This document shows, in pieces, positions 21,259-31,775 of a DNA stretch of 64,000 nucleotides (position 1 is the first letter of the stretch; each line of letters begins with the position of its first letter). Source of the stretch: Durusdinium trenchii (lineage: Eukaryota; Sar; Dinophyceae; Suessiales; Symbiodiniaceae); the NCBI GenBank assembly GCA_963970005.1, contig CAXAMN010023695.1, forward strand, positions 680,500 to 744,499, in the 5' to 3' direction. The notes below the pieces were generated by a model, which was not told the origin of the DNA, did not search any database, and was given only the letters and a program-made list of their open reading frames with translations. The translations under genes and the position numbers were made by a program.

Positions 21259-24200
21259 ATGGAGGAGAGTGGGCCGATGGAGCCCAACGAACCGAAGGCG
21301 AAGCCTAAGGCCAGAAAGGCATCCAAAAAACGCAAAAGATCGAAGAAAGGGAAAGAGGAGAAGGAGAAGTGATGAGAAGTGTGTCACAAGCCATGGGGAA
21401 CTCAAACGGTGTTAAGGATGAACATACAATGATCATAGCATTTTCCTGAACGTTAGTTTCATTCGCATGCAAAAACGTCATGGATCTTCAGACATCCTGC
21501 AATAGGGCCTGACTGCGGCTGTTTGTCTGTCCATCTTGGGGTCCCTGAGGACTTTGGCTTGACCTCGGTCATTGGGAATGGCGAGCAGCCCGATGAATCT
21601 GAGGGAAGCGAGGAGATCTTCTCCGAGACTGAGACCTCGCCAAGCCCTTTGCACATGAGCCCAGGCACCAGGCCTTGGGATCTCAAGGAGTTGTCGGGTG
21701 CTCCGTTTGGAAGTTGAATGCTGATAAGTCTCACCAAACCAACAACAGAAATGCAAGGATACTCCCTAATTTTATACACCATTTGCTGAAGCTACCTTGT
21801 GCTCGTTGTGATTCTGTGTACCTTGTTCACGCCAGGACTGTGAGCTTATGCCAAGCCTCGAGAGCCCTGAGACGGAGCCCGACATTGAGACTGAAGAGAT
21901 CGGAGCGGTGCTGCTGGAAACACAGAGCGGTGCTGGTGCAGGTGGAGCGCAGCCGAAGGAGAAGTATCTCAACGGCTTGCGGACCTTGTTCAGAGAAGCG
22001 GAAGAGGGGGTCGTTCGGGACGATGAAGACCACGGAGGTGCCATTTTCCTGCCTGACGTTGTGAGTGTGGTCTTGTGTTAAGCTGGACCAATCGCTGTGA
22101 ACACATAGAACCCCTGCGCATCCTCGCAACTACCATGTTGCTGAAGGGGTTATTAGATGTTATTATATAGTATAGTATAGACGTTTGCGAATTTGTGAGA
22201 TTGTAAGGCTGGACAAATGTATCGTTGCCAAACCTGCAAAATTTAAGGAGAGATTCTGGAAGTTTGTTGGTCTACCGGTCTACCCCTTTACGGTTCTAGA
22301 TTTTGCTGGTAGACGTAATGTTTTAGAAGGTGGACCAGATAAATATGGTGAGATGGAGGAAAGCACTGCGGAATGTAGATGGGGAGAGCTTGATTTGGAC
22401 AGACGATGGACACGAAGACGGAGATCCAGTATGAACAATTCAGCGAAAACAAAGAAAAATACATGCCAAGCGATGGAAGCAACAATATAAAGCAATCACG
22501 CCTTGACAGCTAGTGGTGGGCAAATGGTGGAAAAGAGGCACTACGAAAATTGCCATGGGCGGGGCATGTTTTATTCTGTGCACCGACCACAGATTCTTCC
22601 GCCTAGTAGAAAGCAAGCTCAAAGGGCACAGTACACGAAGCGAATGCGCGGCGCACAGCATTAGGGCATAGGGCATAGGGCTAGGACCAGGTCCCGTTCA
22701 CTGGGGACAAGTGCCCCCAGCGTGAAAGGGTAAACTGGGTCCACGCGATGTCACGCGATACCCCCTGGGGCACGCCTGACGGGGGTCGTCGTGACGCATT
22801 GAGAAGCTTCCAACAACGCCAGTGTTTGCAAAACAAGGTGACCGACATACGTGACTCTGGCAACATCAAGTTTAAGGTCCACACCACACTGAAGCAGTTA
22901 ATTAACTTTACCCGTCGCCGGCATGCTGTTCTGTGAGTTGTTCCTTCATCATTCCCGGCCTGGGCACCAGTATCCGTTCTCCACATGGTAGCTGCCTCAG
23001 GCAGGCTTGCTCTGAAGTGACCAGCTCTTGCAGACTTGGACATTCTGTAGCAACTGCGAAACAAGCAAAAGTACTAGGGTGGCATTGCAAAGCCTGTTTC
23101 ACCTCAAGATCCTTGCTCTTATCAATGTTAAGCAATGCCGCGAAGGGTGAAACTGTAGTTGCTCAAGGGTCCCTCTTGAAAATCGCGAGGTCCAGTTTCG
23201 ACCACTTATCGGACTTGTGCATGCGACATTCTGTTTGATCGTCTGACCCGCTGTAGAAAGCCCAATCACCCTCCCTAACGGCCCCAGTGCAGGTGAGACA
23301 GCTGCAGAGCTCTTTATCAAAGGGGGCACCGAAAGGTTCAGGAGTTTGTCTAGCCGGGCTGAGACAGACGTGCGGAAGGCACTTTGCTGCATGTTCTACT
23401 TAAAGGTAGAGCTCACCTTGAGGAGGGCGTCGGAGTTCTTGATTTTCCTCTTGGCCGAAGCCCGCGTTCGCTTGGAGGAGGACCTAGAAGAGGGGGAACG
23501 TCTGGCTCGGATGCATGGTGAGGTACAGCAGACAGCCATCGTCCTGGTTGAGAAACTCCGGGCAAACGACCAGGAGATGCTTTGGAGCACACAAGCTGGT
23601 CTTGAGATTCTGATGCAATTCCAACTTGGCGATGCACGACTCTTCTTTGCCCGCCCTTCATTGCAGCAGATCATGCTCGATGTTTGGCAAGGTGTCCGCC
23701 CAGACTACTTTCAACGAAGCTGGTGCAAGCAGCTGCAGGTTTGGATGCGGCTTCTCTTGTATGGCTTCCCCAACTTAGTGATGGTCTTTCTGTGGGCAGT
23801 GGCGCCTGGAGTGGAGGACCACATTCGCGACACTGTGGCGTCCGATGCTGAAAAAGCTCGACGCGAGGAAGAACAAAAGTGGCATAACATCCTGCAAAGT
23901 CTGAAAGATAAGGACTGGCCTTATAAGATGGGAAAGAGAAAGAAGGTCTGTTGGGGTTCGGACGACTTTGAGGATGCTTTGCGTGAGGAATGCCGTGAAC
24001 GAGTCTTCCTCATCCAATGTCGTGTACCACTCCTCATTTCACGCTATAGGAAATGCTTGGCCATTTTCTCTAACCTTGCATTCGCTGCTTATTTAATTGG
24101 AGAAAAGCCAAGCGAGGCCAATGTGCCGTTGGTGCTTATCCTAAGCGCTGGTGCGTGGCTAGGTGAGGTGGCGCAGCTTTTGAGCTTTGCGAATTCCAAA

Positions 24201-25702
24201 GCTGGAGCACAGAATTCTTTTGCCTTTTGGTTTATGGATCGAGTGAACGTGATGGAGTTGTTCGCCTTCACTTGCATCGGATGGAATTGCGTACTGGTTT
24301 TGATTCGGACTGAATGGGTTGAGTTTGCTCAGCAGTTCAAAGCCTTAGGGGTCCTCTTTCTGGGCATTTCCCAATGCATGGCCATTTTGCGCATGAGTTC
24401 CGTCTTTGGCCCCTTGGTGTCCATGACGATGAACATGATCGTAGACATGATCCAGTGGGTGACGCTGCTGGCCCCCATCATCGCATGTCTCGTAGCCGCT
24501 TTGATCACCCTCTTCAAGACCCGGGACAAGCATCTTGGAACGCACAACATGTTTAGATCAATGGCGGTTGGCAGGCACGGGCATGGATAGACACACACAC
24601 ACACATCATGGTAAGAAGCCTGGTGATAGTTTGTTTGTGCCGTTGCAGGGCAGTACTGAGACAATACTTTCCATCCAAAAACTGGTCCACAGACAGGCTG
24701 TAGAGTCTCCCTAAGGAGACTTGGCGATGCACTCAGTCTCATTCACTCAGTCAGAGTCTAAGGAGCTGCTTACCCTTCGAATTTGACTACCTTGAAGGAC
24801 TGGCCCAGTTCTTTAACGTCCCGATCGGTGAGGAGATGCCCTTGGCCTGTGTCCGGGGTGACCAGTCCCCGGCACAGGTCACTGGGCCATTCATCATGAA
24901 TATGGGCCTGTGGATGATTCTTGGAGTTGCATTTTGGGATATCCTTTCTTGATGGTGTGATGTAGGGGGACCGGGGACCACTCCTGGTTGGCCCTGGTTG
25001 GCCAATTTATTGGTTGGGGGGTCGCCTGAGAGCATCAGGATCATGATCCTCATGCTGAACATGCTCATCGCCATGATGGCGAAGACCTTTGATCGCATCT
25101 ACGAATCTGCCATGGTGGACTTTCAGTACCACTTCATCGGGAATTTGCTGCAGATGGTCGACGAGCCGGCCGTACCGCCGATCCTGCGGACCTTGGGAGT
25201 GCCTTGGACGCTGTGCTCCACCTGCTGGCGGTGGATCTCCCAAAGGGGTCGTGAACTTCCTCAGAGTGGCAGGAGAGAGGGGACCCAACAAGCTGTTCTG
25301 TTGCGCAACTCGAGCTTTCATGCCATGCACCAAGAACAGCAGCAAAGAGATGCAGGTTTGAGAGAGGCAATGCTCAGAGTGGATGTGAATGGCAAACCTA
25401 CAGATGAGGACCAGTGCATCGGCCTTCTCTACGAGAGCGTGACATCCTTCGTCTCAGAACACGCCTCGGACACACAGGTGCAAGATGACCTCTGGCGGAA
25501 ACAGATAGCACGCAGACTTTTCCTAATGGATATCAAGCTGGAGACAAAAGTAGACACTCTGACAAAGGAACTGAGCAAGACAAAGGTAGACACCATGGAA
25601 AAGCTCGACAAATTGACAGCGCAAATGGACGCGTTGCTCAGAAGGGCGAGGCCAGCTCAGGCGAGGAGCTACTTGGAGTGGGACATCCCTCAAGCCAGAT
25701 GA
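21259..25702 (+). CDS. TRPM-like cation channel, copy D
   Basis: Same exon plan as copy C: exon 1 (ATG 21259, basic Lys-rich tail), exon 2 (about 21545-21687; EDFGLTSVIGNGEQPDESE, AAG|GA donor), exon 3 (21836-22037; GGAG|GT donor), exon 4 (23293 to about 24537; six hydrophobic segments including an S4-like MAILRMSSVFGPLVSM), pore exon (about 24762-24924; FEFDYLEGLAQFFNVPIG) and last exon (25039-25702; LNMLIAMMAKTFDRIYES, FQYHFIGNLLQMVDEP, C-terminal coiled coil). The 3' end of the pore exon reads CTTGG followed by AG rather than the GT of C or the GC of A. Splicing there must use another site, or the copy may be impaired. The exon 4 end CTTG|GA suggests a GA donor, but the phase to the next exon is unresolved. 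Otherwise the coding sequence is undamaged. The flank downstream was later split by a retroelement. Confidence 0.73.
22141..23292. other. Intron 3 of copy D, no internal gene seen
   Basis: This 1.25-kb interval lies between exons 3 and 4. Only the last about 150 bp (CAGTTTCGACCACTTATCGGAC to CCCCAGTGCAG) match the corresponding intron end in copy B at about 12035-12157. The rest is unrelated, implying insertion or replacement within the intron. Confidence 0.55.
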
Positions 25703-25911
25703 CCCATGTCCATCCTCCACAGCACGTTTTTCAAAGGGCAGTCCTATTTATGTTACTGCGTCTAGCTATTTCAAGGTTTTTCCTTGCTGCAAGCACACAC
25801 CTGGGTGCTTGTTGACCGTGCGAAGGCAAAGCCTTCAGCCGGACTTTCGCAGAAGCCAAGCTTGTCCCAAGGAATTTGTGCCTAGACATTTTGCAGACTT
25901 TGCAGGTTTTA

Positions 25912-26027
25912 GTGCAGTAACGTGTTGCGTAGGAAAGAGTAAGTAAACGGGTGAGGAGGTCTTGTAGGTCCAAGAGTCATTGCGGCCATTAATGGCCATT
26001 TTGGCTCAAGAGCCACCGGTGTCAAGC
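25912..26027 (+). repeat. Split direct repeat A1
   Basis: GTGCAGTAACGTGTTGCGTA... to CACCGGTGTCAAGC, matched by A2 at 30543-30661 with about 12 differences. It ends a few bases before the first ATG of the element (26031). Confidence 0.88.
25995..26010 (+). other. Relic dinoflagellate spliced-leader sequence in A1
   Basis: GCCATTTTGGCTCAAG is identical to the last 16 nt of the conserved dinoflagellate spliced leader. The six bases upstream (TTAATG) are degenerate relative to the leader. Embedded leader remnants are known to arise when trans-spliced RNA is reverse transcribed and reinserted. Confidence 0.85.
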
Positions 26028-26030
26028 GAC

Positions 26031-27768
26031 ATGTACGAGTTCGAGATCCTCCTGCTTGTCGTGTACTTGCTTGGCTTGAGCTCTGGTGTGCTCCTCAGTT
26101 GGGCTCTTCATGGAGGGTCAGTGGTGCCTGCATTGTTCAGCCTTGTCCCATTGAACTGTCAGCAGTTTGTCAGTGGCGGTTGAGATGGTATGGCCGGCAG
26201 CGCCTTGCCTACTGCCAATTGGCCACGATAGGAGACTTGGCTGCTGCTGTGAACTTTGTCGGGCTGGCCCCCGCCCCCACTACCTGGCGCGCGGTGAATG
26301 GAGCGCCAGGTGCCTTTCCCAATCTTCGCCTGCTGAGTCAGGCTCCTCCAGATGGCATTGCCGATGCCATCGGGACGATGCGGCTGCCCAGGTTGGATGG
26401 TGCTGGCAATGGCTTATATAGATCCTCCAGAAGAACGGGATTTGACAATGTTTGCAAGCACTGAATGCAGCTGGACTACCTGCAACTGGTGCAAGCACGT
26501 TGCCCTTGCCGGTTGGTTCAAGTAGCGCAAGCCAAGCAATGGGCGTGCACCAGATCAAGGTTTCTCAGATTGCAGACCAGCTTGATGACACAGAGCTGGA
26601 AGTCATCTCAAAAGGAGAAGTGGATGAAGCATACAAGACATTCAGAGATGTCATGGGAGCAGGTCCGCCAAAGGAGGCTGAGCCCTCCATTGAGCAGCTG
26701 ACGGTGATGATCAACAGGGTAGTGACCCGTGGCGCTGCTCCATACCTAGATTTCAGCGTGTTGACTCCTTACGCCAGAAGATCGCAAAAACGCATGAAAG
26801 CCAAAGGGTTCTTCTTGCAAGAGGACGGCAGCTGGAAACTAAAGTGAAGTGTAAGGGCCGTTGAGCTTCGAGGCGGGGTCATCGTGCTGGGATGTGTACA
26901 GGACGTTGTTGCAGATGCTTCGCCATGAGGCCATGGGACCTGGGTTGGATAGAAAGGCGGTGATCACAGTGGCCGCTACAAACCTCAACAGACAGTATCC
27001 AGAGTGTTGGCACTTGATCATGCAGGCTGAGGACAGATGCAGGAGCGACCATCTATAGAGGACAGAAGAAATCTGACTCGGGCTGCAGCTGAGGGTCGGC
27101 TTCCCGTGAACTTATCGTTTGCGGTTGACCAACCATGGATCGGTGTTTTCATTTTCGTTGCCAGGGATCAAAAATACTGGAGCCAGGAGGTGCAGATCCC
27201 AGCCCAGAACTTCATTGCTCGTGGCGGAGGTGGAAAGAAGATGAACAGGACCGATGCAGAGGCAAGTGGCATCTCAGACACAGCTAAGGAAGCATTGGGT
27301 GGAAGATTGGCAGGACCAGACAGACCTCATGGAGAAGGTGAACCTTAAAGGCTGCAAAGAAACGCAGGCGTGAAAAGGGAGAAAGCAACGGCAGATGCAA
27401 GACGTTCAGGCATGGCATCAAACTCACAATGAATCGTCCAGTTGGCGAGGTCCTGGCAAAGCCTCAGAGAAAGGAAAGACGCAGCGCCCTCGCAAATATG
27501 GACTTACGGACAGTTCTTTTTGACAGACCGTGACCGTGATGGGAATCAGGTTTGCTACAAGTTTGCAAAGGGACAGCCAGGGGCTGAACCGTGCGCAGAC
27601 CAGCGTGCTCATGTCTGTCAAGTGTGCCTTGGCCAACACCCCAATGTCCAGTGCCAGAAAGAAGAAGGGCCGGCGGCCAGAGGAAAGGGGATGGCAAAGG
27701 CAAGTGAGACGAAGAAGAGGAAATGCATGTGCAAGAACACTGGGAAGAGCGCTGGGGTGACGCTATAG
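26031..27768 (+). pseudogene. Retroelement gag-like region, frameshifted
   Basis: Begins with MYEFEILLLVVYLLGL, a short hydrophobic N-terminus directly after repeat A1. It continues in shifting frames: 26452-26847 (IKVSQIADQLDDTELEVIS ... PYLDFSVLTPYARRSQKRMK ... LQEDGSWK), about 26861-27058 (YPECWHLIMQAEDRCRSDH), 27061-27348 (WIGVFIFVARDQKYWSQEV) and 27442-27768. The last frame holds a Cys/His-rich cluster CYKFAKGQPGAEPC-ADQRAHVCQVCLGQHPNVQC, which may bind zinc. I recognise this arrangement as common in dinoflagellate retroelement polyproteins, from general familiarity. The probable role is a particle or RNA-binding protein. Multiple frame changes show that it is broken. Confidence 0.62.
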
Positions 27769-27829
27769 TGCTTCCGCCTGAGGATTCTTCTTGGCGCGTC
27801 GAATTTGCTGATGTTTCAACTAATTCAAC

Positions 27830-29110
27830 AAATTAAAAAACAAGATTTCAAGAAAGTTTGTCTTTGCAGAGTTCTTCGTTGGAATGGGAGGCTTCTCGGA
27901 GGCAACGAAGTTGGCGGGCATGAACTTAGTAGAAGTTCGTGCTACCTTGGATGGATACGCCAGGAATGGAATATTCTGGCGGAGGAGGACTACGAGATGG
28001 CCAAACAGCTGTGCGAAGGAGAAATTGACCATGGGCATTTTGCTCCAGCCTGCCGTGCAATGTCGATGGCAAGGAGAAGTGGTCAGTTTGGGACGGTGAG
28101 AGCGCTTAGAGATGCAAATAGACCAGAGGGCTATGGTCACAAGGATGCAGAGGAGTCAAATGAGATGGTGGAGAGAATGGTGCTTCTGTGCATGATGTTG
28201 AGCAGGCGCGGTGCCACGTTTAGAATTGAACATCCAGGAATGTCCTTCTTGTGGCTTCTTCAGTCAATGCAGAAACGCATGAAGATGAAGAATGCAGCAT
28301 GGCAGAGATCAAGCGCAAGAAGCTGCAAGGGACCCTCGAACAGCTGCTTGCGTACAAAGGCATGATGCCACTTCGACTGTTACAACAGGCAATTGGAGTG
28401 CTAGGGTGGGCTTCGAGCATTCTGATGGCAGCCAGACCATGGTTGTCGACGTTGTGTGCTGCAGCCACTCAACACCAACGTGTGGAACCCATCAGACGAA
28501 GAGCCAGGGAGAGAGAGAGAGAGAGAGAGAAAAGGTCTCTTGTATTCGTAAGGCAAGTGGAAAATGCACTCAGATCGCTTCATGCGTTGGTGCAAGAAAT
28601 CGATGCACTACGCCCAGGCCTCAGCAGAACTTTCAAATGGCGACCAGACGCCCCAAAGATCCCAAAGATTTTGATACAGACAGATGTGCGCCCCACTGGC
28701 ATAGGAGGGTTCTTGATGATAGGAAGCCGATTCGTGCCCTATTCTCAGCAGCCACGTGCTCTGTTTGGAGCAGCAAAAGCTGAAGTAGTTCAGCCAAAAT
28801 GGAGATTTCAGTGGCCAACTGGCTGAGTATAGGTGATTTTGTTCTAAACTCGGCCGTGGCCCGTAGAGCCGCCATGTTGTCTGGCGTGCATTTCGGTCAA
28901 CCATGGTGAAAAATGCTTCTAGTGACAGCCAGATGGTCAGCAACTCCCATTCGTTCTGAAATGATGGGTCGCCAGCGTCTGACTGCATTGGACTCGCAAA
29001 TGACATAGCTGATCGGTTGAGCCGTCTCAATTCCACGGACCAGCAGGTACCAAAACAGCTCCTTCACGCCAAGCGGTTCCCGCGCATTGCCGCCGAAGCA
29101 AAACTTTGTT
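27830..29110 (+). pseudogene. Retroelement reverse transcriptase/RNase H-like region, frameshifted
   Basis: The region opens with GGFSEATKLAGM in one frame (27884 on). Frame 27805-28365 then gives HFAPACRAMSMARRSGQFGT, IEHPGMSFLWLLQSM. After a frameshift near 28260, frame 28251-28826 gives LQQAIGVLGWASSILMAAR, KRSLVFVRQVENALRSL and an RNase H-like strand ILIQTDVRPTGIGGFL with an Asp as in RNase H domains. A later frame near 28990-29100 reads ADRLSRLNSTDQQVPKQLL, typical of the end of such pol regions. A (GA)n run at 28507-28530 lies inside the coding remnant. Function by homology would be copying element RNA to DNA. The copy is disrupted by at least three frame changes. Confidence 0.6.
28507..28530. 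repeat. (GA)n microsatellite inside pol remnant
   Basis: About 12 GA units interrupt the RT/RNase H-like coding remnant and encode a run of Arg-Glu. This is probably secondary expansion after the element lost function. Confidence 0.85.
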
Positions 29111-29939
29111 TCGCGCGTGGCCGCGAAAAGATCAATATGTCACTGTGTCGCAGTGCTGTTTGCGCTTTCACATGACAGCGCAAGCATTGAGCGGCATTGT
29201 AGGATATAGTGAAATTGCGTTGAGTCATTTGACGCTGTAGGCTTCGCAGGCGGCCATCGCAGCGGGGCCCTCAGTCGCGCTGCAACGATAACGTTAGTGT
29301 GGAGGGTTGTGGGCAGTGCCTCCTAGACGTCGCCAGAACAGTGACATCAATAGAGGTTGCGCTAGAAAAGTGTAAGTTGCTGACCATCCTTCAAACTGAT
29401 GTTGTTTGTTGAGCGTGGCACAGAGAGGGAAAAGCAGAAGCTTAGAAGAGGAAAGCAGTGTTTGTTTCCTGCGGCTCTTTGAGTAAATTGGTTTAAACCG
29501 TCATGAAATAGTTTGTTTAATAACTGGCAGGCCTGGCCCAAAGGTTCAAAGGTCAGGGGGGACCGCGGTTGTGCCTTTTACATATGATGGATTTCTGGCG
29601 GAGGAAATCCCTCCAGCAGTGAAGGCGGCCAGACTCGCCTTAGTATGGAAAAGCAGCACGGCGACGATCCAAGAGAAGAAGGCGCCTCCAACGCCTGGTC
29701 CAGTACCAGGCACACAAAGTTTTGAGATAGGGCCACGGCAACCAGATAAAAGTGCGAAGAGGCCTGCGAGGGGTCAGCTGACCTTGCATTGCAGAAAGCT
29801 GGGGATGAGGCAGAGAGATGTCTGGCAGTCAAACAATTTGGCGAACAAGTCGCATGGACGACGCAAAGTCGTTCGTTTTACAAGGAGAAGATGATCTCAC
29901 ACGCAGAGAAGTTCGGAGTCCTCATCTCTAAGATGGTGA
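29111..29939. other. Unassigned part of retroelement
   Basis: The interval lies between the pol remnant and the recombinase motifs and should encode the recombinase N-terminus. An open frame at 29571-29894 (PPTPGPVPGTQSFEIG) has no recognisable motif, and the first catalytic Arg of a YR could not be located. Confidence 0.45.
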
Positions 29940-30404
29940 GTCACGGGACACTTTGCCAGAAGGTCAGGGGTAAAGGACCTAGCGAGGCAAGGGATTCCGC
30001 TGACGGCCATACAATGGATGGCCCGACACTCCTCAAACGTCACATTGCAGTATGTGGAAGATGCTTGGTCGGAAGCGATGTCAACATTGTGTGAAATGGC
30101 AAGCTCTACATTGGCGCGTGTGACACAACTTGAGAAAGCGATCGAAAACACAGAGAAATGGAGGAGCCAGCAGCTAGAGAAACTATGTCAAACATCCTGG
30201 GGAAAAGAAGAACTGTGGCAGGAAATTCAAAGTGCTTTGATTCCTGTGGCAATAACTAGCCACCAATCTGGAAAGAGCCACAGAGTATCTAAGAGCAGTT
30301 GCGTCGGAAATGATGCACGCTTGTGGACAACTGTCTGCGGATGGCCTTCGCTGGAATCAGCCAGGTTTTGCGCACAAATGTTTGAAATGGAAAATGCTCC
30401 ATGA
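29940..30404 (+). pseudogene. Tyrosine recombinase C-terminal domain, decayed
   Basis: Frame 0 reads VTGHFARRSGVKDLARQGIP then LTAIQWMARHSSNVTLQYVE and runs to a stop at 30402-30404. The spacing of HxxR (HFAR), a second His (ARHSS) and a Tyr (LQY) fits the C-terminal catalytic box of tyrosine recombinases, which integrate the DNA of DIRS/Ngaro-type elements. An in-frame TGA at 29937-29939 lies immediately before this block, so no full-length protein can be made. The downstream part (MASSTLARVTQLEKAIENTE) looks helical. The position between pol and the B1-A2-B2 repeats is as expected for the family. Confidence 0.7.
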
Positions 30405-30426
30405 CCTGGAAACAGCATGGAAGATG

Positions 30427-30542
30427 CTGCGTCCCTTTTGGCCTTCTTGGAAGGACAAGGCGCGCCGCCCTTCTTGTGAAAAAAGAGTGCTCTGTAGAAT
30501 GTTTGTGTGGTTGGAGGGGAACTGAAGTGAACACGTCTCTTT
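30427..30542 (+). repeat. Split direct repeat B1
   Basis: CTGCGTCCCTTTTGGCCTT... to GAAGTGAACACGTCTCTTT, shared with B2 at 30664-30728. B2 lacks about 50 internal bases. B1 begins just after the recombinase stop codon. Confidence 0.85.
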
Positions 30543-30661
30543 GTGCAGCAACGTGTTGCGTAGAAAAGAGTATGTGAACGAAAGGTGAGGAGGTCTTGTA
30601 GGTCCAAGAGTCATTGTGGCCATCAATTGCCAGTTTGGCTCAAGAGCCACCGGTGTCAAGC
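30543..30661 (+). repeat. Split direct repeat A2
   Basis: Second copy of A1, lying between B1 and B2. It includes a second spliced-leader remnant at 30629-30644 (GCCAGTTTGGCTCAAG, one mismatch to the leader 3' end; the six bases before it, TCAATT, keep three leader bases). Confidence 0.88.
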
Positions 30662-30663
30662 CC

Positions 30664-30728
30664 CTGCGTCCCTTTTGGCCTTGGACAGATGGGTGGTTGG
30701 AGGGGAACTGAAGTGAACACGTCTCTTT
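30664..30728 (+). repeat. Split direct repeat B2, internally deleted
   Basis: Matches both ends of B1 but lacks about 50 bp from the middle. It marks the 3' end of the element. Host flank homology resumes at about 30731. Confidence 0.83.
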
Positions 30729-30734
30729 AGGTTT

Positions 30735-31775
30735 AAAAGACAGCTGTGACGCCTGCAAGGTGTCTCCACACAATTCCTGAGTTTGGCCGACTTGACCTCA
30801 TGAAAGCGATGCAAACGGATAAGAAAAGTACGGCTGGAGAGAGGGTCATTGACAGGATGGACTTGCCAGTAGGCATATTCATGATACGCAGAGTGATCTT
30901 TTGTTTCCTTCTAGTCATGGACAGGACGCCGTTTTTGCCGGTGTTGCTGTTGCTATAGGAGGCCAGTGGAAAGGAGAGGGAAGATCCTTATGTGCCTTGG
31001 TAGTTTTTGCAGAATATTTTCGCTCTGTGTGCAAAAGTGTTCATGTTTGCTTGGTCCAGGGCTTACCTGCATTGGTGTAGAGTTAGGAAGTTAGGGAGAA
31101 GGGGATGATGATGGATGATGAATGAACCGACCAAACAACCCACGGTGATGGAAGGTGCTTGGTCAGGGGAATCCGGTGTGGCAGTGTGGATATGATTGAA
31201 GCACTTTTTGCGGTTCCTTTGCATAAATTCTGACTATCCAAGCCTCAACGCTTCCTTCCGTCAGAATGCGTAGTATACCTGTGATTCACCAGTGGTTCGC
31301 TTGGTGGAACGCGATCAAATCCCCCCATCAACACAGCCACTCAGTCCTCAGTGGATACCTGAGGTGTCGAATCCGTGCCGAAGCACCAAAGAAGCACGCT
31401 GAGGTGCCGTTTCTTTGCCTGAGGCCAACAGGTGCTTCAGAAGAAAAGGGGTGAACCTGGGCCAATTTCAGGGCCACCGCACTGACCACTGGGGGTGAGA
31501 GAACTGATGTTTCGCCTCTTTGGAGCCTGGACTTGTTCGGGCGAAGGTTCCTGTGTTCAGACACGTGCGGAGACTGTTTGGGGCCCATCTGGGCTTCGGT
31601 TCGTCCAACACGCTCGAGAAGTTGTACAAGTTCACCCCCTGCCGAACACTCTGGACAAGTCTGGAGACAAATCGGTAATTACCGGTGGCGATACATACTA
31701 TGGTTTACCATGGTTGTGTTGCCATGGGTCAACACAATGATAATACTGACACTGGAAGAGGCAGCCTGGAGTCCT
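30735..31775. repeat. Displaced 3' flank of channel copy D
   Basis: Collinear with 19930-20790, the 3' flank of copy C, apart from a private insertion of about 130 bp near 31230-31335. Non-coding. It is separated from gene D by the retroelement. Confidence 0.85.

Larger units (their letters stand above)
25910..30730 (+). mobile_element. Tyrosine-recombinase retroelement with split direct repeats (Ngaro/PAT-like), decayed
   Basis: The boundaries come from comparison with the flank of copy C: GCAGGT...GCCTGCAAGG is continuous at 19926-19965 but interrupted here from about 25910 to 30730. The element has terminal repeats in the order A1 (25912-26027), coding region, B1 (30427-30542), A2 (30543-30661), B2 (30664-30728). 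That is the split-direct-repeat plan known for Ngaro/PAT-type YR retrotransposons. The + strand coding remnants, in order, are a gag-like region with a Cys-rich motif, a region with RT/RNase H-like features, and a tyrosine-recombinase C-terminus with HxxR, H and Y. Frameshifts and stops interrupt all of them, so it is inactive. A1 and A2 differ at about one base in ten by eye, indicating an old insertion. AGGTTT lies at both edges, but no convincing target-site duplication is seen, as expected for this class. The superfamily assignment is inferred from structure and motifs. Confidence 0.75.
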
